Under the pieces are notes generated by a model. It saw only the letters and a program-made list of their open reading frames with translations. It did no database searches and had not been told where the DNA came from. This document shows, piece after piece, positions 22,105 through 33,503 of a stretch of 64,000 nt of DNA. The first letter of the stretch is position 1. Every line of letters begins with the position of its first letter. Source of the DNA: Microbacterium hibisci (GTDB lineage Bacteria; Actinomycetota; Actinomycetes; Actinomycetales; Microbacteriaceae); NCBI RefSeq assembly GCF_015278255.1, contig NZ_JADIJC010000001.1, positions 372,001 through 436,000 on the forward strand. The letters are read 5' to 3'. Made by a program: the position numbers and the translations under genes.

Positions 22105-22515
22105 TCAGCTCGCGCGCGCGATGCGCGCGAGCACGCCGTGGACGAACGGGCCCGACTCGTCGGTCGAGAACTCCTTGACGAGCTCCACCGCCTCGTCGAT
22201 CGCGACGGCCGTCGGCACGTCGTCGTTGTAGAGGATCTCCCATGCGCCGATGCGCAGCACGGCGCGGTCGACCGCGGGCATACGAGCGAGCGTCCAGTCC
22301 TTCGCGAACGTCGTGATCTGCTCGTCGATCGCGTCCTGGTTGTCGATCACGCCGTCCACGATCTCGCGGGCGTACAGCCACGAGGCCTGGCGGGCGGGCT
22401 CGTTCGCCGCGCGCTGGGCCTCGGCCGCGAGGACGGTGGCAGGCGTGTCGCCGCGGACGTCGGCCTGGAACAGGATGTCGAGCGCGCGCTTGCGCGCCTT
22501 CGTACGGGCACTCAT
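22105..22515 (-). CDS. nusB: Transcription antitermination factor NusB
   Basis: A 136-residue all-helical protein that, with NusE (S10), binds boxA RNA in rRNA operons. The signatures are ARKRALDILFQADVRG at the start, AVLRIGAWEILY and PTAVAIDEAVELVKEFS at the end. It follows efp by 19 bp in the same direction, the conserved actinobacterial pair. In corynebacteria nusB is followed directly by pyrR; here about 5.9 kb with three other genes intervenes. Confidence 0.96.
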   Translation of the reverse strand: MSARTKARKRALDILFQADVRGDTPATVLAAEAQRAANEPARQASWLYAREIVDGVIDNQDAIDEQITTFAKDWTLARMPAVDRAVLRIGAWEILYNDDVPTAVAIDEAVELVKEFSTDESGPFVHGVLARIARAS

Positions 22516-22534
22516 GTGTCAGGTGCCGCGCGCG

Positions 22535-23095
22535 TCAGTTGACGCGGCCGAGGTAGTCGCCCGTGCGGGTGTCGACCTTGACCTTGGTGCCGGTCTCGAC
22601 GAACAGCGGCACCTGGATCTCGTAGCCGGTCTCGACGGTGGCGGCCTTCGTGCCGGCCGACGAGCGGTCGCCCTGCAGGCCCGGCTCGGTGTAGGTGATC
22701 TCGAGCACGACCGACGCCGGAAGCTCGACGTAGAGCGGGTTGCCGTTGTTGAGGGCGATCTGCACCTGCTGGTTCTCGAGCAGGAAGTGAGCGGCGTCGC
22801 CGACGGTGGCGGCGCCCACGTTGATCTGGTCGTAGTCCTCGACGTCCATGAAGACGAAGTTGTCGCCGTCGTTGTAGAGGTAGGTGAAGTCGCGGCGGTC
22901 GACGTTCTCGATGTCGATCTTCGCGCCGGCGTTGTAGGTGCGGTCGACGACCTTGCCGGAGACCACGTTCTTGAGCTTCGTGCGGACGAAAGCGCCGCCC
23001 TTGCCGGGCTTGACGTGCTGGAACTCGATGACGTTCCAGAGCTGGCCGTCGATGCTGAGGACGACGCCGTTCTTGATGTCTGCGGTGGAAGCCAT
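22535..23095 (-). CDS. efp: Translation elongation factor P
   Basis: A 186-residue EF-P that relieves ribosome stalling at polyproline stretches. It begins [20 protein letters not shown]. The loop that reaches the peptidyl-transferase centre is [12 protein letters not shown] with Lys32 at the tip, the position that is modified in many bacteria; no epmA, ymfI or similar modification gene is visible here. Full length, ending in [11 protein letters not shown]. Several neighbours, such as the mltG product with its proline-rich tail, are plausible EF-P clients (inference). Confidence 0.97.
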   Translation of the reverse strand: MASTADIKNGVVLSIDGQLWNVIEFQHVKPGKGGAFVRTKLKNVVSGKVVDRTYNAGAKIDIENVDRRDFTYLYNDGDNFVFMDVEDYDQINVGAATVGDAAHFLLENQQVQIALNNGNPLYVELPASVVLEITYTEPGLQGDRSSAGTKAATVETGYEIQVPLFVETGTKVKVDTRTGDYLGRVN

Positions 23096-23140
23096 GAGGG
23101 TGCGAATCCGTTTCGTCGAAGTGAGGGAGGCGCTGGGCGG

Positions 23141-23161
23141 CCCCTCCACAAGCTCAGGGGG
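23141..23161. repeat. Degenerate copy of a CCTGAGCTTGTCGAAGG-type intergenic repeat
   Basis: The segment reads CCCCTCCACAAGCTCAGGGG. Its complement contains CCTGAGCTTGT, the core of a short hairpin repeat common between genes of many actinobacteria. It sits in the efp-aroQ gap. Recognition of the repeat family is from memory and should be checked. Confidence 0.45.
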
Positions 23162-23213
23162 GCGGACGCGCCGACGTTCGATTCTACGGGATGCCTGGTC
23201 CCCGGCCGATTCG

Positions 23214-23672
23214 TCAGCCCTCGGCCTGCCCGGTGATGATGTCGATCAGCCGCGCGACGGCGGTCTCGTAGCCGGCGACCCCCTCGCCGACGACGTGCAC
23301 CAGCGCCACGTCGGCGACGTACGAATGGTGCCGGAACTCCTCGCGGGCGCGCACATCCGAGATGTGGACCTCGGCCACGGGAAGGCCCACACCCGCCAGC
23401 GCATCGCGCAGCACGACGGAGGTGTGCGTGAGTCCGCCCGGGTTGATCACGATGCCGGCGCAGTCCTCACGCGCGGCGTGGATCTCGTCGAGGAGCACGC
23501 CCTCGTGATTGCTCTGCACGGCCCGCACCTCGAATCCGCGCCGGGCCGCGGCATCCGTCGTCACACGCTCGACGTCGGCGAGCGTCGCGGTGCCGTAGAC
23601 GGCCGGCTCGCGCGTGCCCAGGAGATTCAGGTTGGGCCCGTTGACGAGCAGAAGACGGCGGGGGGAGGTCAT
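23214..23672 (-). CDS. aroQ: Type II 3-dehydroquinate dehydratase
   Basis: Third step of the shikimate pathway, dehydrating 3-dehydroquinate. The 152-residue protein has the type II signatures [19 protein letters not shown] (flexible-loop Arg and active-site Tyr), [22 protein letters not shown] and [17 protein letters not shown] with the catalytic His. The ATG at 23672 follows GGGGGAGG-rich complementary sequence only weakly, but alternatives would cut the first strand. It is separated from aroB by the GNAT gene. Confidence 0.95.
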   Translation of the reverse strand: MTSPRRLLLVNGPNLNLLGTREPAVYGTATLADVERVTTDAAARRGFEVRAVQSNHEGVLLDEIHAAREDCAGIVINPGGLTHTSVVLRDALAGVGLPVAEVHISDVRAREEFRHHSYVADVALVHVVGEGVAGYETAVARLIDIITGQAEG

Positions 23673-23715
23673 GGTCGCACGATATCAGCGGGCACGGAGA
23701 GCCCCGGACCACGTG

Positions 23716-24264
23716 TCACGGGAGCGGCCGCGACATGACGATCTCGGGCCCGATCGAGCTCGTGTACGTCTCACCGGTCGGCTCGAAGCCCGCCCGTCGG
23801 TAGGCGCGCTGGGCGCGGAGGTTGTCGCGGTGCACGTCGAGGTGGAGGCGGGTGAGTCCCAGGCCGGCCGCCCAGTGCGCGGCTGCCGCGAGCAGCAGAT
23901 CGACCGCTCCGGTGCCGCGGTGGGCCGGGTTGACGTAGACGCCCACGACGTCCGCACGGCGGTCATCGACGAAGCGCCCCAGATGGTCGGTCTGACCGGT
24001 GGCGCGGATCAGCACCGACAGGCTGCCCACCCACTCGCCGTCGACCTCGGCCACGAGCTGCGCCGTCGTCTCGCTTTCGGACGCGAGCGCGGCGCGCTCG
24101 ATCCAGAACGAGTCCGGCCGGGCTTCGACCTGCGCGGGCGTCTCGAGGAAGGCGATGGCGGCATCCGGATCGCTCGTGGACTCGCGCCGCAGCTCGCGCA
24201 CGGCCTGCCACTCGTCGGCGCGGACGCGGCGCACGGTCACGCGCGGATCAGGCGATGCGGTCAC
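23716..24264 (-). CDS. GNAT-family N-acetyltransferase
   Basis: A 182-residue acetyltransferase. The acetyl-CoA motif A is visible as ADVVGVYVNPAHRGTGAVDLLLAAAAHWA, and motif B as LHLDVHRDNLRAQRAYRRAGFEPTGE. The start is a GTG at 24264, 34 bp after the aroB stop. Its place between aroB and aroQ suggests co-transcription only; the substrate is unknown. Confidence 0.85.
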   Translation of the reverse strand: MTASPDPRVTVRRVRADEWQAVRELRRESTSDPDAAIAFLETPAQVEARPDSFWIERAALASESETTAQLVAEVDGEWVGSLSVLIRATGQTDHLGRFVDDRRADVVGVYVNPAHRGTGAVDLLLAAAAHWAAGLGLTRLHLDVHRDNLRAQRAYRRAGFEPTGETYTSSIGPEIVMSRPLP

Positions 24265-24298
24265 CCGAGCACCCTACCGCTCGGTGCGGGGACCGGGA

Positions 24299-25918
<1,620 letters not shown>

Positions 25919-25935
<17 letters not shown>

Positions 25936-27148
25936 GGTCGGCGAGGCCGGCGTCGCTCTCCGCGGCGGTGCGCAGCGCGTCGGGGATCGCCGCGAGATAC
26001 CCCTCGAGATTGCGTCGCGTCTCGGTGACGCTGTCGCCGCCGAACTTCTCCAGCACGACGTCCGCGAGCACGACCGCGACCATGGCCTCGGCGACGACGC
26101 CGGCCGCGGGGACCGCGCAGACGTCCGAGCGCTGGTGGTGCGCGGAGGCCGCATCTCCGGTCGAGACGTCGACGGTGCGGAGGGCACGCGGCACGGTCGC
26201 GATCGGCTTCATGCCGGCGCGGACGCGCAGCACCGTCCCCGTCGACATGCCGCCCTCGGTGCCGCCGGCCTTGTCGCTCGAGCGCGTGATGCCCTCTCCC
26301 GCGACGAACAGCTCGTCGTGAGCGGCGGAGCCGCGACGGCGGGTCGTCTCGAAGCCGTCGCCGACCTCGACGCCCTTGATAGCCTGGATGCTCATGAGGG
26401 CCTGCGCGAGCTTGGCGTCCAGCCGGCGGTCCCAGTGCACGTGCGATCCGAGCCCCGGCGGCAGCCCGTAGGCGAGCACCTCGACGATGCCGCCGAGCGT
26501 GTCGCCGTCCTTGCGGGCATCGTCGACCTCGGCGACCATCGCCTCGCTCGTGGCCGGGTCGAAGCAGCGCAGCGGATCGGCGTCGAGCGCGTCGACGTCG
26601 TCCGGGGTCGGCAGCGCTGTTCCTTCGGGAACCCGCACCGGCCCGATGGAGAGGGTGTGGCTGACGAGGCGGATGCCGAGCTCGGCGAGGAACGCGCGCG
26701 CGATGGCACCCAGCGCGACTCGCGCGGCCGTCTCGCGGGCGCTGGCGCGCTCGAGGATCGGCCGGGCCTCGTCGAAGCCGTACTTCTGCATGCCGACGAG
26801 GTCGGCGTGGCCGGGGCGGGGCCGGGTGAGCGCCGCTCCGCGGCCGCGCGACTTGTCGGTGAGCTCGATCGGCTCGGGGCTCATCACCTCGACCCACTTG
26901 GGCCACTCGGTGTTGCCGATGCGCAGCGCGATGGGGCTGCCGAGGCTGGTGCCGTGCACCACGCCCGACGAGATGGTCAACTCGTCCTCTTCGAACTTCA
27001 TCCGCGACCCGCGGCCGTAGCCGAGCTTGCGGCGCGCGAGATCCGCCTGGATCGCGGCGCGGGAGATGGGGACGCCCGCAGGCAGGCCCTCCATGACGGC
27101 GACGAGTTCGGGGCCGTGCGATTCGCCGGCCGTGAGCACGCGGAGCAT
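25919..27148 (-). CDS. aroC: Chorismate synthase
   Basis: Final step to chorismate, requiring reduced FMN. The 409-residue protein has the three family signatures: [18 protein letters not shown] near the start, the central [23 protein letters not shown] region and [16 protein letters not shown] with [14 protein letters not shown] sequence ([12 protein letters not shown]). It is monofunctional in size, so it needs a separate flavin reductase. A 30-bp gap separates it from aroE, and it overlaps aroK. Confidence 0.97.
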
Positions 27149-27178
27149 TGGTCCAGTCTCCCACGCGCCGCGCGGCGG

Positions 27179-28030
27179 TTACGCCGCCGTGGGTCTCTCC
27201 AGCGCCTCGCGCATCGCCCGCAGCACTCGCGCCTCGTCGTCGAGTGGGGCCTCGGGGTCGCCGTGGCGGAAGATCCGGATCTGGAGCAGCGCCTGATGCA
27301 GCAGCATCCCCAGTCCCGAGCGCGCCGTGCCGCCCGCCCGCTCCCACGCCGCCGACAACGCCGTCGGCCAGTGGCCGTACGCGACGTCGAGCAGCAGTCC
27401 GCCGGCGTCGGCGAGGGCGTCGGCTGCGGCATCCGGAACCGGCGCGTCACCCGGCAGGGTCGCGATCGTGAGCGGCACGTCGGAGAGGACGGATGCCGCG
27501 AACGGCGTGGTCGTGACCACGATGCCGAGGTGCCGCGCGAGGTCGGCCAGCGGGGTGACCGCCTCGGGGCGCCGGGCGACCACATCGATCTCGCGCGCAC
27601 CGAGCTCTCCCAGCGCGACGAGCGCCGAGGTGGCCGTGGCACCGGCCCCGACGATGCGGGCGCGTTCGACCTCGGCGATGCCGTCGGCGGCGAGGGCTCT
27701 GACGATGCCGCCCACGTCCGTGTTGAAGCCCTGTGGCCCGGCGGGGTCGAGCAGGTAGGTGTTCACGGCGCCCGTCAACTCGGCGCGCCGATCGAGCGAC
27801 GATGCCGACGCGAACGCGACGCCCTTGAGCGGCATCGTGAGCGAGAGACCCCGCCACGCGCCGTCGAGGGAGGCCAGCTCGTCGCCGAACGACGTGTCGC
27901 TGACGCGTCGGCGTCCGTAGGTCCAGTCGAAGCCGAGGAGCTCGTACGCCGCGGCGTGCAGCTGCGGCGAACGACTGTGGGCGATGGGATCGCCCCAGAC
28001 CTCCAGCCGCGTGCCGTGCGGCGTCAGCAC
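27179..28030 (-). CDS. aroE: Shikimate dehydrogenase
   Basis: Reduces 3-dehydroshikimate to shikimate with NADPH. The 283-residue form shows the shikimate-binding SRSPQLHAAAY, the catalytic lysine in MPLKG, NTDVGG, and the nucleotide-binding loop VGAGATATSAL. I chose the GTG at 28030, which overlaps the mltG stop by 7 bp (GTGCTGA); longer frames would lie inside mltG. The NADP loop GAGATAT differs from the common GAGGxxx but is typical of actinobacterial AroE. Confidence 0.9.
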   Translation of the reverse strand: MLTPHGTRLEVWGDPIAHSRSPQLHAAAYELLGFDWTYGRRRVSDTSFGDELASLDGAWRGLSLTMPLKGVAFASASSLDRRAELTGAVNTYLLDPAGPQGFNTDVGGIVRALAADGIAEVERARIVGAGATATSALVALGELGAREIDVVARRPEAVTPLADLARHLGIVVTTTPFAASVLSDVPLTIATLPGDAPVPDAAADALADAGGLLLDVAYGHWPTALSAAWERAGGTARSGLGMLLHQALLQIRIFRHGDPEAPLDDEARVLRAMREALERPTAA

Positions 28031-29877
28031 CCCGAGTCCGGGTGCTCGGAACACCACTGCTGCATCTGCTCGACGTATCGCTGGTGCTCGCGGTATGTCG
28101 CGGTGAACTGCGTCTCGCCGGTGTCCATGTTGACGGTGACGAAGTACAGCCACGGCCCGTCGGCCGGGTGCATCGCCGCGTCGATCGCGACGTCACCGGG
28201 ATTGGCGATCGGGCCGATCGGCAGGCCCGCGTGCACGTAGGTGTTCCACGGGTTGGGGTCGTACTGCGCCTCTTCCGAGGTGCTCGCGGATCCCGCGTGG
28301 AGCTCGCCGTAGCCGAACTGCGCCGTCGAGTCCATCTGCAGCAGGCCGAACGTCTCCTGGTTGTTCGGGTCGAGACGGTTCTGCATGACCCGCGAGACCT
28401 TCTGCATGTCGGTGCCCGAGCGCGCCTCGCGCTGGATGATCGAGGCGAGCGTGAGGATCTCGTGGCGCCGCTCCTCCGGCACCCCTGCCGCATCGAGCGA
28501 CTCCTTCGTGCGGTCCACCAGCGTCTGGATGGCGGACTGCGCGGTGACGCTCGGGTCGAAGGTGTACGTCGCCGGGAACAGCCAGCCTTCGAGGGGGTCT
28601 CCACCGGCCGCGACGATCGCCGGGTCGACGGGGACGCCGTACGCCGACGCGTCGGCGGCTGCCGCCTGAAGCTCGTCGAGCGGGATGCCGGTGCCCTCCG
28701 AGATGCGCTCGAGCGTGCCGTCGACGGTCAAGCCCTCGGGGATCTGCGCCGTGTACTCCTGCTTGTTGGCCGGGTCCATGAGCGCGGCCAGCGCCGCTTC
28801 GCTCGTCATCTGCTGCTGCAGCTTGTACACGCCCGGCTGGAAGGTGGGATTCTGACCCGACTCGATGAGGTAGTCGTAGAACGCGTCGGCGGCCTTCGTG
28901 ACGCCGGCTTCGTGCAGTGACTCCGAGATGGGCATCCCGGTGTCTCCGGGCGCGATCCTGACGAACACCTCGCCGTTGGCGAGCCCTGCCTCGTAGTCCT
29001 TCGGCTCCTCCCAGCCCATGACCTCGCGGATCTTGTCCTCGTAGGTGTTCCAGACGTAGAGCGTGCCGGCCGCGATGCCGCCGAGGAACAGCAGCACGAT
29101 GCCGAGCGCGATCCAGCCGCCGATGCGGCGGCGCTTCTTGTTGGGGGGCGGGGGCACGTCTCCGATGTCCTCCGTCGAGCTCGAGCCGCTGAAGAGGTCG
29201 TCGAGCGTGGCGCTCGGCGTGCGCGCCGCCGGCTGATCGTCGGCGTCGTCGAGCAGCCGGGACGAGACGGTGGCACGGGCCGCCGAGGGGGCGGCTGCGG
29301 CCGCTGCCGTGGCCGGCGCGGCGCCGCGACTGTACGGCATCGCCGGGCTCACCGCCGCGCCCGCGAAGATCCAGGAGTCCTCGTCTGCGGCCGGCTCCGG
29401 AAGGTCGACCGGCTGGGTCGGACGCGGGGTTCGCAGGGGCACGGGCTGGAAGCCGCTGCCGGGAGCGGGTTCGGCGGACACGGGCTCGTCGGCCGGGGGC
29501 GGAGCGGGGGCTCCGGCGGGACCGCTCCCGATGATCGGCGTCGAGCCGGTGATCAGCGCCTCCCACTGCGCGGCGCGATCGGCGGGCTGCGGGGCGGGCG
29601 CCTGCGGTGTGGGCGCCGATGCCCGCGGGGCTGCGGGGGCCGATGTCTGCGGCGCGGCGGGGACCGCGACGGGCGCCTGCGGTTCGGGCGTCTGCGGTAC
29701 CGCCTGCGGGAGGCCCGCGGCCGCGCCGGGCACCTGCTGCGATCCGGGCGCCGACGGCGATGCGGGCGGCGCCGACGCCGTCGGCGTCTCCCCCGTCGCC
29801 GCCAGCCGGGCCGCCGCTTCGCGGGCGGCGCGACGCGACGAAGGCCGTGCTTCGCCGTCGGGCGTTGAGTCGGGCAT
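28024..29877 (-). CDS. mltG: Endolytic murein transglycosylase MltG with long cytoplasmic N-terminal region
   Basis: Cuts nascent peptidoglycan strands at the membrane. One helix at about residues 253-275 separates a 250-residue Pro/Ala-rich cytoplasmic part from the extracellular YceG domain. That domain carries GWLFPATYTF and the catalytic glutamate E484 in LASIIQREA, then VMQNRL and the GLPIGPIANPG segment. At 617 residues it is nearly twice the E. coli enzyme, the excess being the disordered N-terminal tail. The gene lies between ruvX and aroE, the usual actinobacterial order, and its start overlaps the ruvX stop by one base. Confidence 0.94.
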   Translation of the reverse strand: MPDSTPDGEARPSSRRAAREAAARLAATGETPTASAPPASPSAPGSQQVPGAAAGLPQAVPQTPEPQAPVAVPAAPQTSAPAAPRASAPTPQAPAPQPADRAAQWEALITGSTPIIGSGPAGAPAPPPADEPVSAEPAPGSGFQPVPLRTPRPTQPVDLPEPAADEDSWIFAGAAVSPAMPYSRGAAPATAAAAAAPSAARATVSSRLLDDADDQPAARTPSATLDDLFSGSSSTEDIGDVPPPPNKKRRRIGGWIALGIVLLFLGGIAAGTLYVWNTYEDKIREVMGWEEPKDYEAGLANGEVFVRIAPGDTGMPISESLHEAGVTKAADAFYDYLIESGQNPTFQPGVYKLQQQMTSEAALAALMDPANKQEYTAQIPEGLTVDGTLERISEGTGIPLDELQAAAADASAYGVPVDPAIVAAGGDPLEGWLFPATYTFDPSVTAQSAIQTLVDRTKESLDAAGVPEERRHEILTLASIIQREARSGTDMQKVSRVMQNRLDPNNQETFGLLQMDSTAQFGYGELHAGSASTSEEAQYDPNPWNTYVHAGLPIGPIANPGDVAIDAAMHPADGPWLYFVTVNMDTGETQFTATYREHQRYVEQMQQWCSEHPDSGC

Positions 29878-30362
29878 CAGGCGGGCTCCTGGGGGACGGG
29901 GGTTCCGGGCGGCCGTCCGGTGCTCTTCTCGACGTCGAGCGCTTGCTGGAGCAGGACCACCGCGGCGACCTGGTCAACGATGCTACGCGACGATCGCTGG
30001 GATCTGCCCGAACTGCGCAGCGCCGCGTGTGCCGAGACGGTCGACAGGCGCTCGTCGACGAGCCGGACGGGAAGAGCGGATGCCGCGGCCAGCGCCGCCG
30101 CGAAGTCGCGGGCGTCCTGGGTCGAGGCCGTGTCCTCGCCGCGCAGATTCATCGGCAGGCCGACGAGCAGCTCGATCGCCGAGTACTCGTCGGCGAGCTC
30201 GACGATGCGCGCGACGGAGCCGTCGTCGCGCGGTACCGTCTCCACGGGCGTCGCCAGCAGTCCGTCGGGGTCGCACTTCGCGACGCCGACGCGGGCCTTC
30301 CCCACGTCGATGCCCAGCCGCGCGCCCCGGCGCCATCCGCTCATCGGCACCGCCTGGCTCAC
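29877..30362 (-). CDS. ruvX: RuvX/YqgF-type Holliday junction resolvase-like nuclease
   Basis: A 161-residue RNase H-fold protein. It has GIDVGKARVGVA with the first catalytic Asp, VGLPMNLRGED in the middle, and VDERLSTVSA plus a final DQVAAVVLLQ carrying the last Asp. The family takes part in rRNA processing in E. coli; a resolvase function is inferred from its fold. The GTG start at 30362 overlaps the alaS stop as GTGA; an ATG at 30344 is an alternative. Confidence 0.92.
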   Translation of the reverse strand: MSQAVPMSGWRRGARLGIDVGKARVGVAKCDPDGLLATPVETVPRDDGSVARIVELADEYSAIELLVGLPMNLRGEDTASTQDARDFAAALAAASALPVRLVDERLSTVSAHAALRSSGRSQRSSRSIVDQVAAVVLLQQALDVEKSTGRPPGTPVPQEPA

Positions 30363-33016
30363 GCGCCGAGCGCGTCCTTCACCGAAGTGAGCGCAGCGGG
30401 CAGGGCCGAGGCATCCGTCCCGCCGCCCTGCGCGACGTCGTCGCGTCCACCGCCCCCGCCGCCGAGCACACCCGCCGCGCCCTTGGCGAGGACGCCCGCC
30501 TTGGCGCCGGCCGCGCGCGCCGCATCGTTGGTTGCCACGATCACCACGGGGCGGTCGCCCACGACGGCGCCGAGTGCGACGACCGCCGCCTCGGATCCCA
30601 GCCGCTCGCGCACCTGCAGCGCCAGCGAACGGACGTCGTCGGCGGATGCCGCGGCCCCGAGCGACTCGGCCACCACCAGCGTGTCGCCGACGCGAGTCGC
30701 GCCGGCCGCCAGTGCGGGCAGCCGGTCGCCGAGGGCCTTCGCCTCGAAGGCGGCGATCTTCTTCTCGGCGGCCTTGAGGTTGGCCTGGAGTTCGGCGATG
30801 CGCGCCGGAAGCTGCTCGCGCGGCGCCTTGAGCGACGTGGTGAGCTGCGACACGAGCGCGCGCTCGGCGGCCAGCGACCGGAATGCGTCCAGGCCCACGA
30901 GTGCCTCGACGCGGCGGTTCGACGCGCCGACCGACGACTCGCCGACGAGGCTGATCAGGCCGATCTCGGCGCTGGTCGACACGTGCGTGCCGGCGCAGAG
31001 CTCACGCGACCACGGGCCGCCGATGTCGACCATGCGCACGGTGTCGCCGTACTTCTCGCCGAAGAGCGCCATCGCGCCGAGGGTCTTCGCCTCGTCGAGC
31101 GGCAGCACGCGCGTGGTCACCTCGAGGTTGTCGCGCACCGCATTGTTGGCGATCTCTTCGATCTCGGACTTGGTGTCGTCCGACAGCGCCTGGCCCCACG
31201 AGAAGTCGAAGCGCATGTAGCCCGCGCGGTTGAGCGAACCCGCCTGTGTCGCGGTCTTGCCGAGCGTGTCGCGCAGGGCCGCGTGCACGAGGTGCGTGGC
31301 CGAGTGCGCCTGCCGGGCCGAGCGCCGGTTGGCGGCGTCGACGACCGACGTCGCCGGCTGGCCCACGCCCACCTCGCCGGTCGACACCTCGACGGTGTGG
31401 CTCACCAGTCCGGGCACGGGCTTCTGGACGTCGAGGACCTCGAGCTCGTAGCCGGGGCCGACGATGACGCCCTTGTCGGCGACCTGGCCGCCCGACTCGG
31501 CGTAGAGCGCGGTCTCTGCCAGGATCACCTCGGCGATCTGCCCCGCGCTGGCCCGGTCGACCGACACGCCGTCGACCAGGATGCCGAGCACGCGCGACTC
31601 CGTCTCGAGATCGGTGTAGCCCGTGAAGACGGTCTCGCCCTGCGCGCGGAGGTCGCGGTACACGCTGGTGTCCGCCAGCTGGCGCTTGCGGGCACGGGCG
31701 TCGGCCTTCGCGCGGGCGCGCTGCTCCTGCATGAGCGTGTCGAACGCCGCACGGTCGACCGTGAGGCCCGCCTCTTCGGCGATCTCGAGGGTGAGGTCGA
31801 TCGGGAAGCCGTACGTGTCGTGCAGCAGGAACGCTTCGGCGCCCGCGAGCGTCGTGCCGCCGGAGCCCCTGGTCTCGGCGAGCGACTCGTCGAGGATCGA
31901 CTCCCCCGCTGCGAGCGTACGCAGGAAGGTCGACTCCTCCGCCAGCGCGTACTGCGAGATGCGGGCCCAGTCGGCCTCGACGACCGGGTACGCCTCCTTC
32001 ATGGCGTCGCGCGAAGCGGTGAACAGCACCTCGAAGGTGGGCCCGTCGACGCCCAGGAGGCGCATCGAGCGGATCGCACGGCGCATGAGACGGCGCAGGA
32101 TGTAGCCGCGGCCGTCGTTGGAGGGCGTGACGCCGTCCGACATGAGCATGAGCGACGAGCGGACGTGGTCGGCGACCACGCGGAAGCGCACGTCGTCGTC
32201 GTGGTTCGCGCCGTACGTGCGGCCCGACAGCTCCACGGCCTTGTCGAGCACCGGGCGCACCTGGTCGGTCTCGTACATGTTGTCGACGCCCTGCTTGATG
32301 AACGCGATGCGCTCGAGGCCCATGCCGGTGTCGATGTTCTTGTTCGGCAGCTCGCCGACGATGTCGAAGTCGTACTTCGACCGCACGTTGGTGATCTCGT
32401 ACTGCATGAACACGAGGTTCCAGATCTCCACGTAGCGGTCGTCGTCGGTCGCAGGACCGCCGTCGATGCCGTACTCGGGGCCGCGGTCGAAGAAGATCTC
32501 CGAGCAGGGGCCGGCGGGACCGGGCAGGCCGGTGCTCCAGTAGTTCGTGTCCTTGCCCAGCCGCTGGATGCGCTCGGCGGGCAGCTCGGTGAGCTCCAGC
32601 CAGAGGTCGTGCGCCTCGTCGTCCTCTTCGTAGACGGTGACCCACAGATCCTTCTGGTCGAAGCCGAGGCCGCCCTCCGACTCGGGACTGGTCAGCAGAT
32701 CCCACGCGTAGCGGATCGCACCTTCCTTGAAGTAGTCCCCGAAGGACCAGTTGCCGAGCATCTGGAAGAACGTGCCGTGGCGCGGCGTCTTGCCGACCTC
32801 TTCGATGTCGTTGGTGCGGATGCACTTCTGGTTGTCGGCGGCGCGCGCATACGGCGCGGGCACATCGCCGGACAGGTACGGGATGAACGGCACCATGCCG
32901 GCCACGGTGAAGAGCAGCGCGGGATCGTCGGTCACCAGCGATGCCGAGGGGACGATGGTGTGGCCGTTCTTCTCGAAGTAATCGAGGAAGCGCTGGGCGA
33001 TCTCGGCGGTCTTCAT
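30359..33016 (-). CDS. alaS: Alanyl-tRNA synthetase
   Basis: An 885-residue class II synthetase. The catalytic core starts RFLDYFEKNGHTIVPSASLV, with DDDVRFRVVADHVRS further in. The editing domain zinc residues are in HSATHLVHAAL (about 575) and CAGTHVSTSAEIG (about 675). The C-terminal DHHA1-type domain (GGGGGGRDDVAQGGG) is intact. I chose the ATG at 33016; the longer frame consists of proline-rich shadow sequence. It is the first gene of the alaS-ruvX-mltG-aroE-aroC-aroK-aroB run. Confidence 0.97.
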   Translation of the reverse strand: MKTAEIAQRFLDYFEKNGHTIVPSASLVTDDPALLFTVAGMVPFIPYLSGDVPAPYARAADNQKCIRTNDIEEVGKTPRHGTFFQMLGNWSFGDYFKEGAIRYAWDLLTSPESEGGLGFDQKDLWVTVYEEDDEAHDLWLELTELPAERIQRLGKDTNYWSTGLPGPAGPCSEIFFDRGPEYGIDGGPATDDDRYVEIWNLVFMQYEITNVRSKYDFDIVGELPNKNIDTGMGLERIAFIKQGVDNMYETDQVRPVLDKAVELSGRTYGANHDDDVRFRVVADHVRSSLMLMSDGVTPSNDGRGYILRRLMRRAIRSMRLLGVDGPTFEVLFTASRDAMKEAYPVVEADWARISQYALAEESTFLRTLAAGESILDESLAETRGSGGTTLAGAEAFLLHDTYGFPIDLTLEIAEEAGLTVDRAAFDTLMQEQRARAKADARARKRQLADTSVYRDLRAQGETVFTGYTDLETESRVLGILVDGVSVDRASAGQIAEVILAETALYAESGGQVADKGVIVGPGYELEVLDVQKPVPGLVSHTVEVSTGEVGVGQPATSVVDAANRRSARQAHSATHLVHAALRDTLGKTATQAGSLNRAGYMRFDFSWGQALSDDTKSEIEEIANNAVRDNLEVTTRVLPLDEAKTLGAMALFGEKYGDTVRMVDIGGPWSRELCAGTHVSTSAEIGLISLVGESSVGASNRRVEALVGLDAFRSLAAERALVSQLTTSLKAPREQLPARIAELQANLKAAEKKIAAFEAKALGDRLPALAAGATRVGDTLVVAESLGAAASADDVRSLALQVRERLGSEAAVVALGAVVGDRPVVIVATNDAARAAGAKAGVLAKGAAGVLGGGGGGRDDVAQGGGTDASALPAALTSVKDALGA

Positions 33017-33104
33017 GCGGATCCTTGCGTGTGCGTGCGAATGCGTGCGTGTTCGGGGTGTGTCGTTGAGCGGCGCGGGCCCGGGGCGAGCGGGCGGCGG
33101 CGGA

Positions 33105-33401
33105 TCAGTCGGCGAGCTTGCGGGCCGCGTCGCCGACCGTGTCGGCGACGTTGCCGGCGGCGTCGGATGCCGCGGCCAGGGCGCTCGAGGCGGCGTCGGC
33201 GGCGGCATCCCGCACATCGTCGACGAGCCCCGCGAATCGTGCCTCCTGCTCGCGGTACGCGTCGCCCATCCGGTCGGTGAACTCCGTGATGCGGGCGTCG
33301 ACGTCGGCGAGCAGCTCGTGGCCGCGCGGGTCCTTGTTGACCAGGTGCGCGAGCACGAATCCGCCGGCGATGCCGAGCAGGAACCACAGGAGGTTCTTCA
33401 T
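33105..33401 (-). CDS. Small YtxH-like membrane protein
   Basis: A 98-residue protein with one N-terminal membrane helix (LLWFLLGIAGGFVLAHLVN) and an amphipathic, alanine-rich tail (AAADAASSALAAASDAAGNVADTVG) likely to form a coiled coil or apolipophorin-like helix. The ATG at 33401 follows GAGGAAG at a suitable distance. It lies 88 bp upstream of alaS in the same direction, a position seen in related actinobacteria. Function unknown; the name is only by shape. Confidence 0.75.
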   Translation of the reverse strand: MKNLLWFLLGIAGGFVLAHLVNKDPRGHELLADVDARITEFTDRMGDAYREQEARFAGLVDDVRDAAADAASSALAAASDAAGNVADTVGDAARKLAD

Positions 33402-33503
33402 GTCACCACTTCCTCGCGGGCCGCCGGGGCGCGGCATCCCCCCATCGTATGCGGAAACCGGTCGCCCATGCCGAACCCGGCATCCGGTCGCCGGCGGGAA
33501 CGA

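Noticed and set aside
28024..28153. A longer aroE start inside mltG
   Set aside because: Upstream codons give Arg/His-rich sequence that mirrors the mltG C terminus, and the GTG at 28030 already yields a normal-length enzyme.
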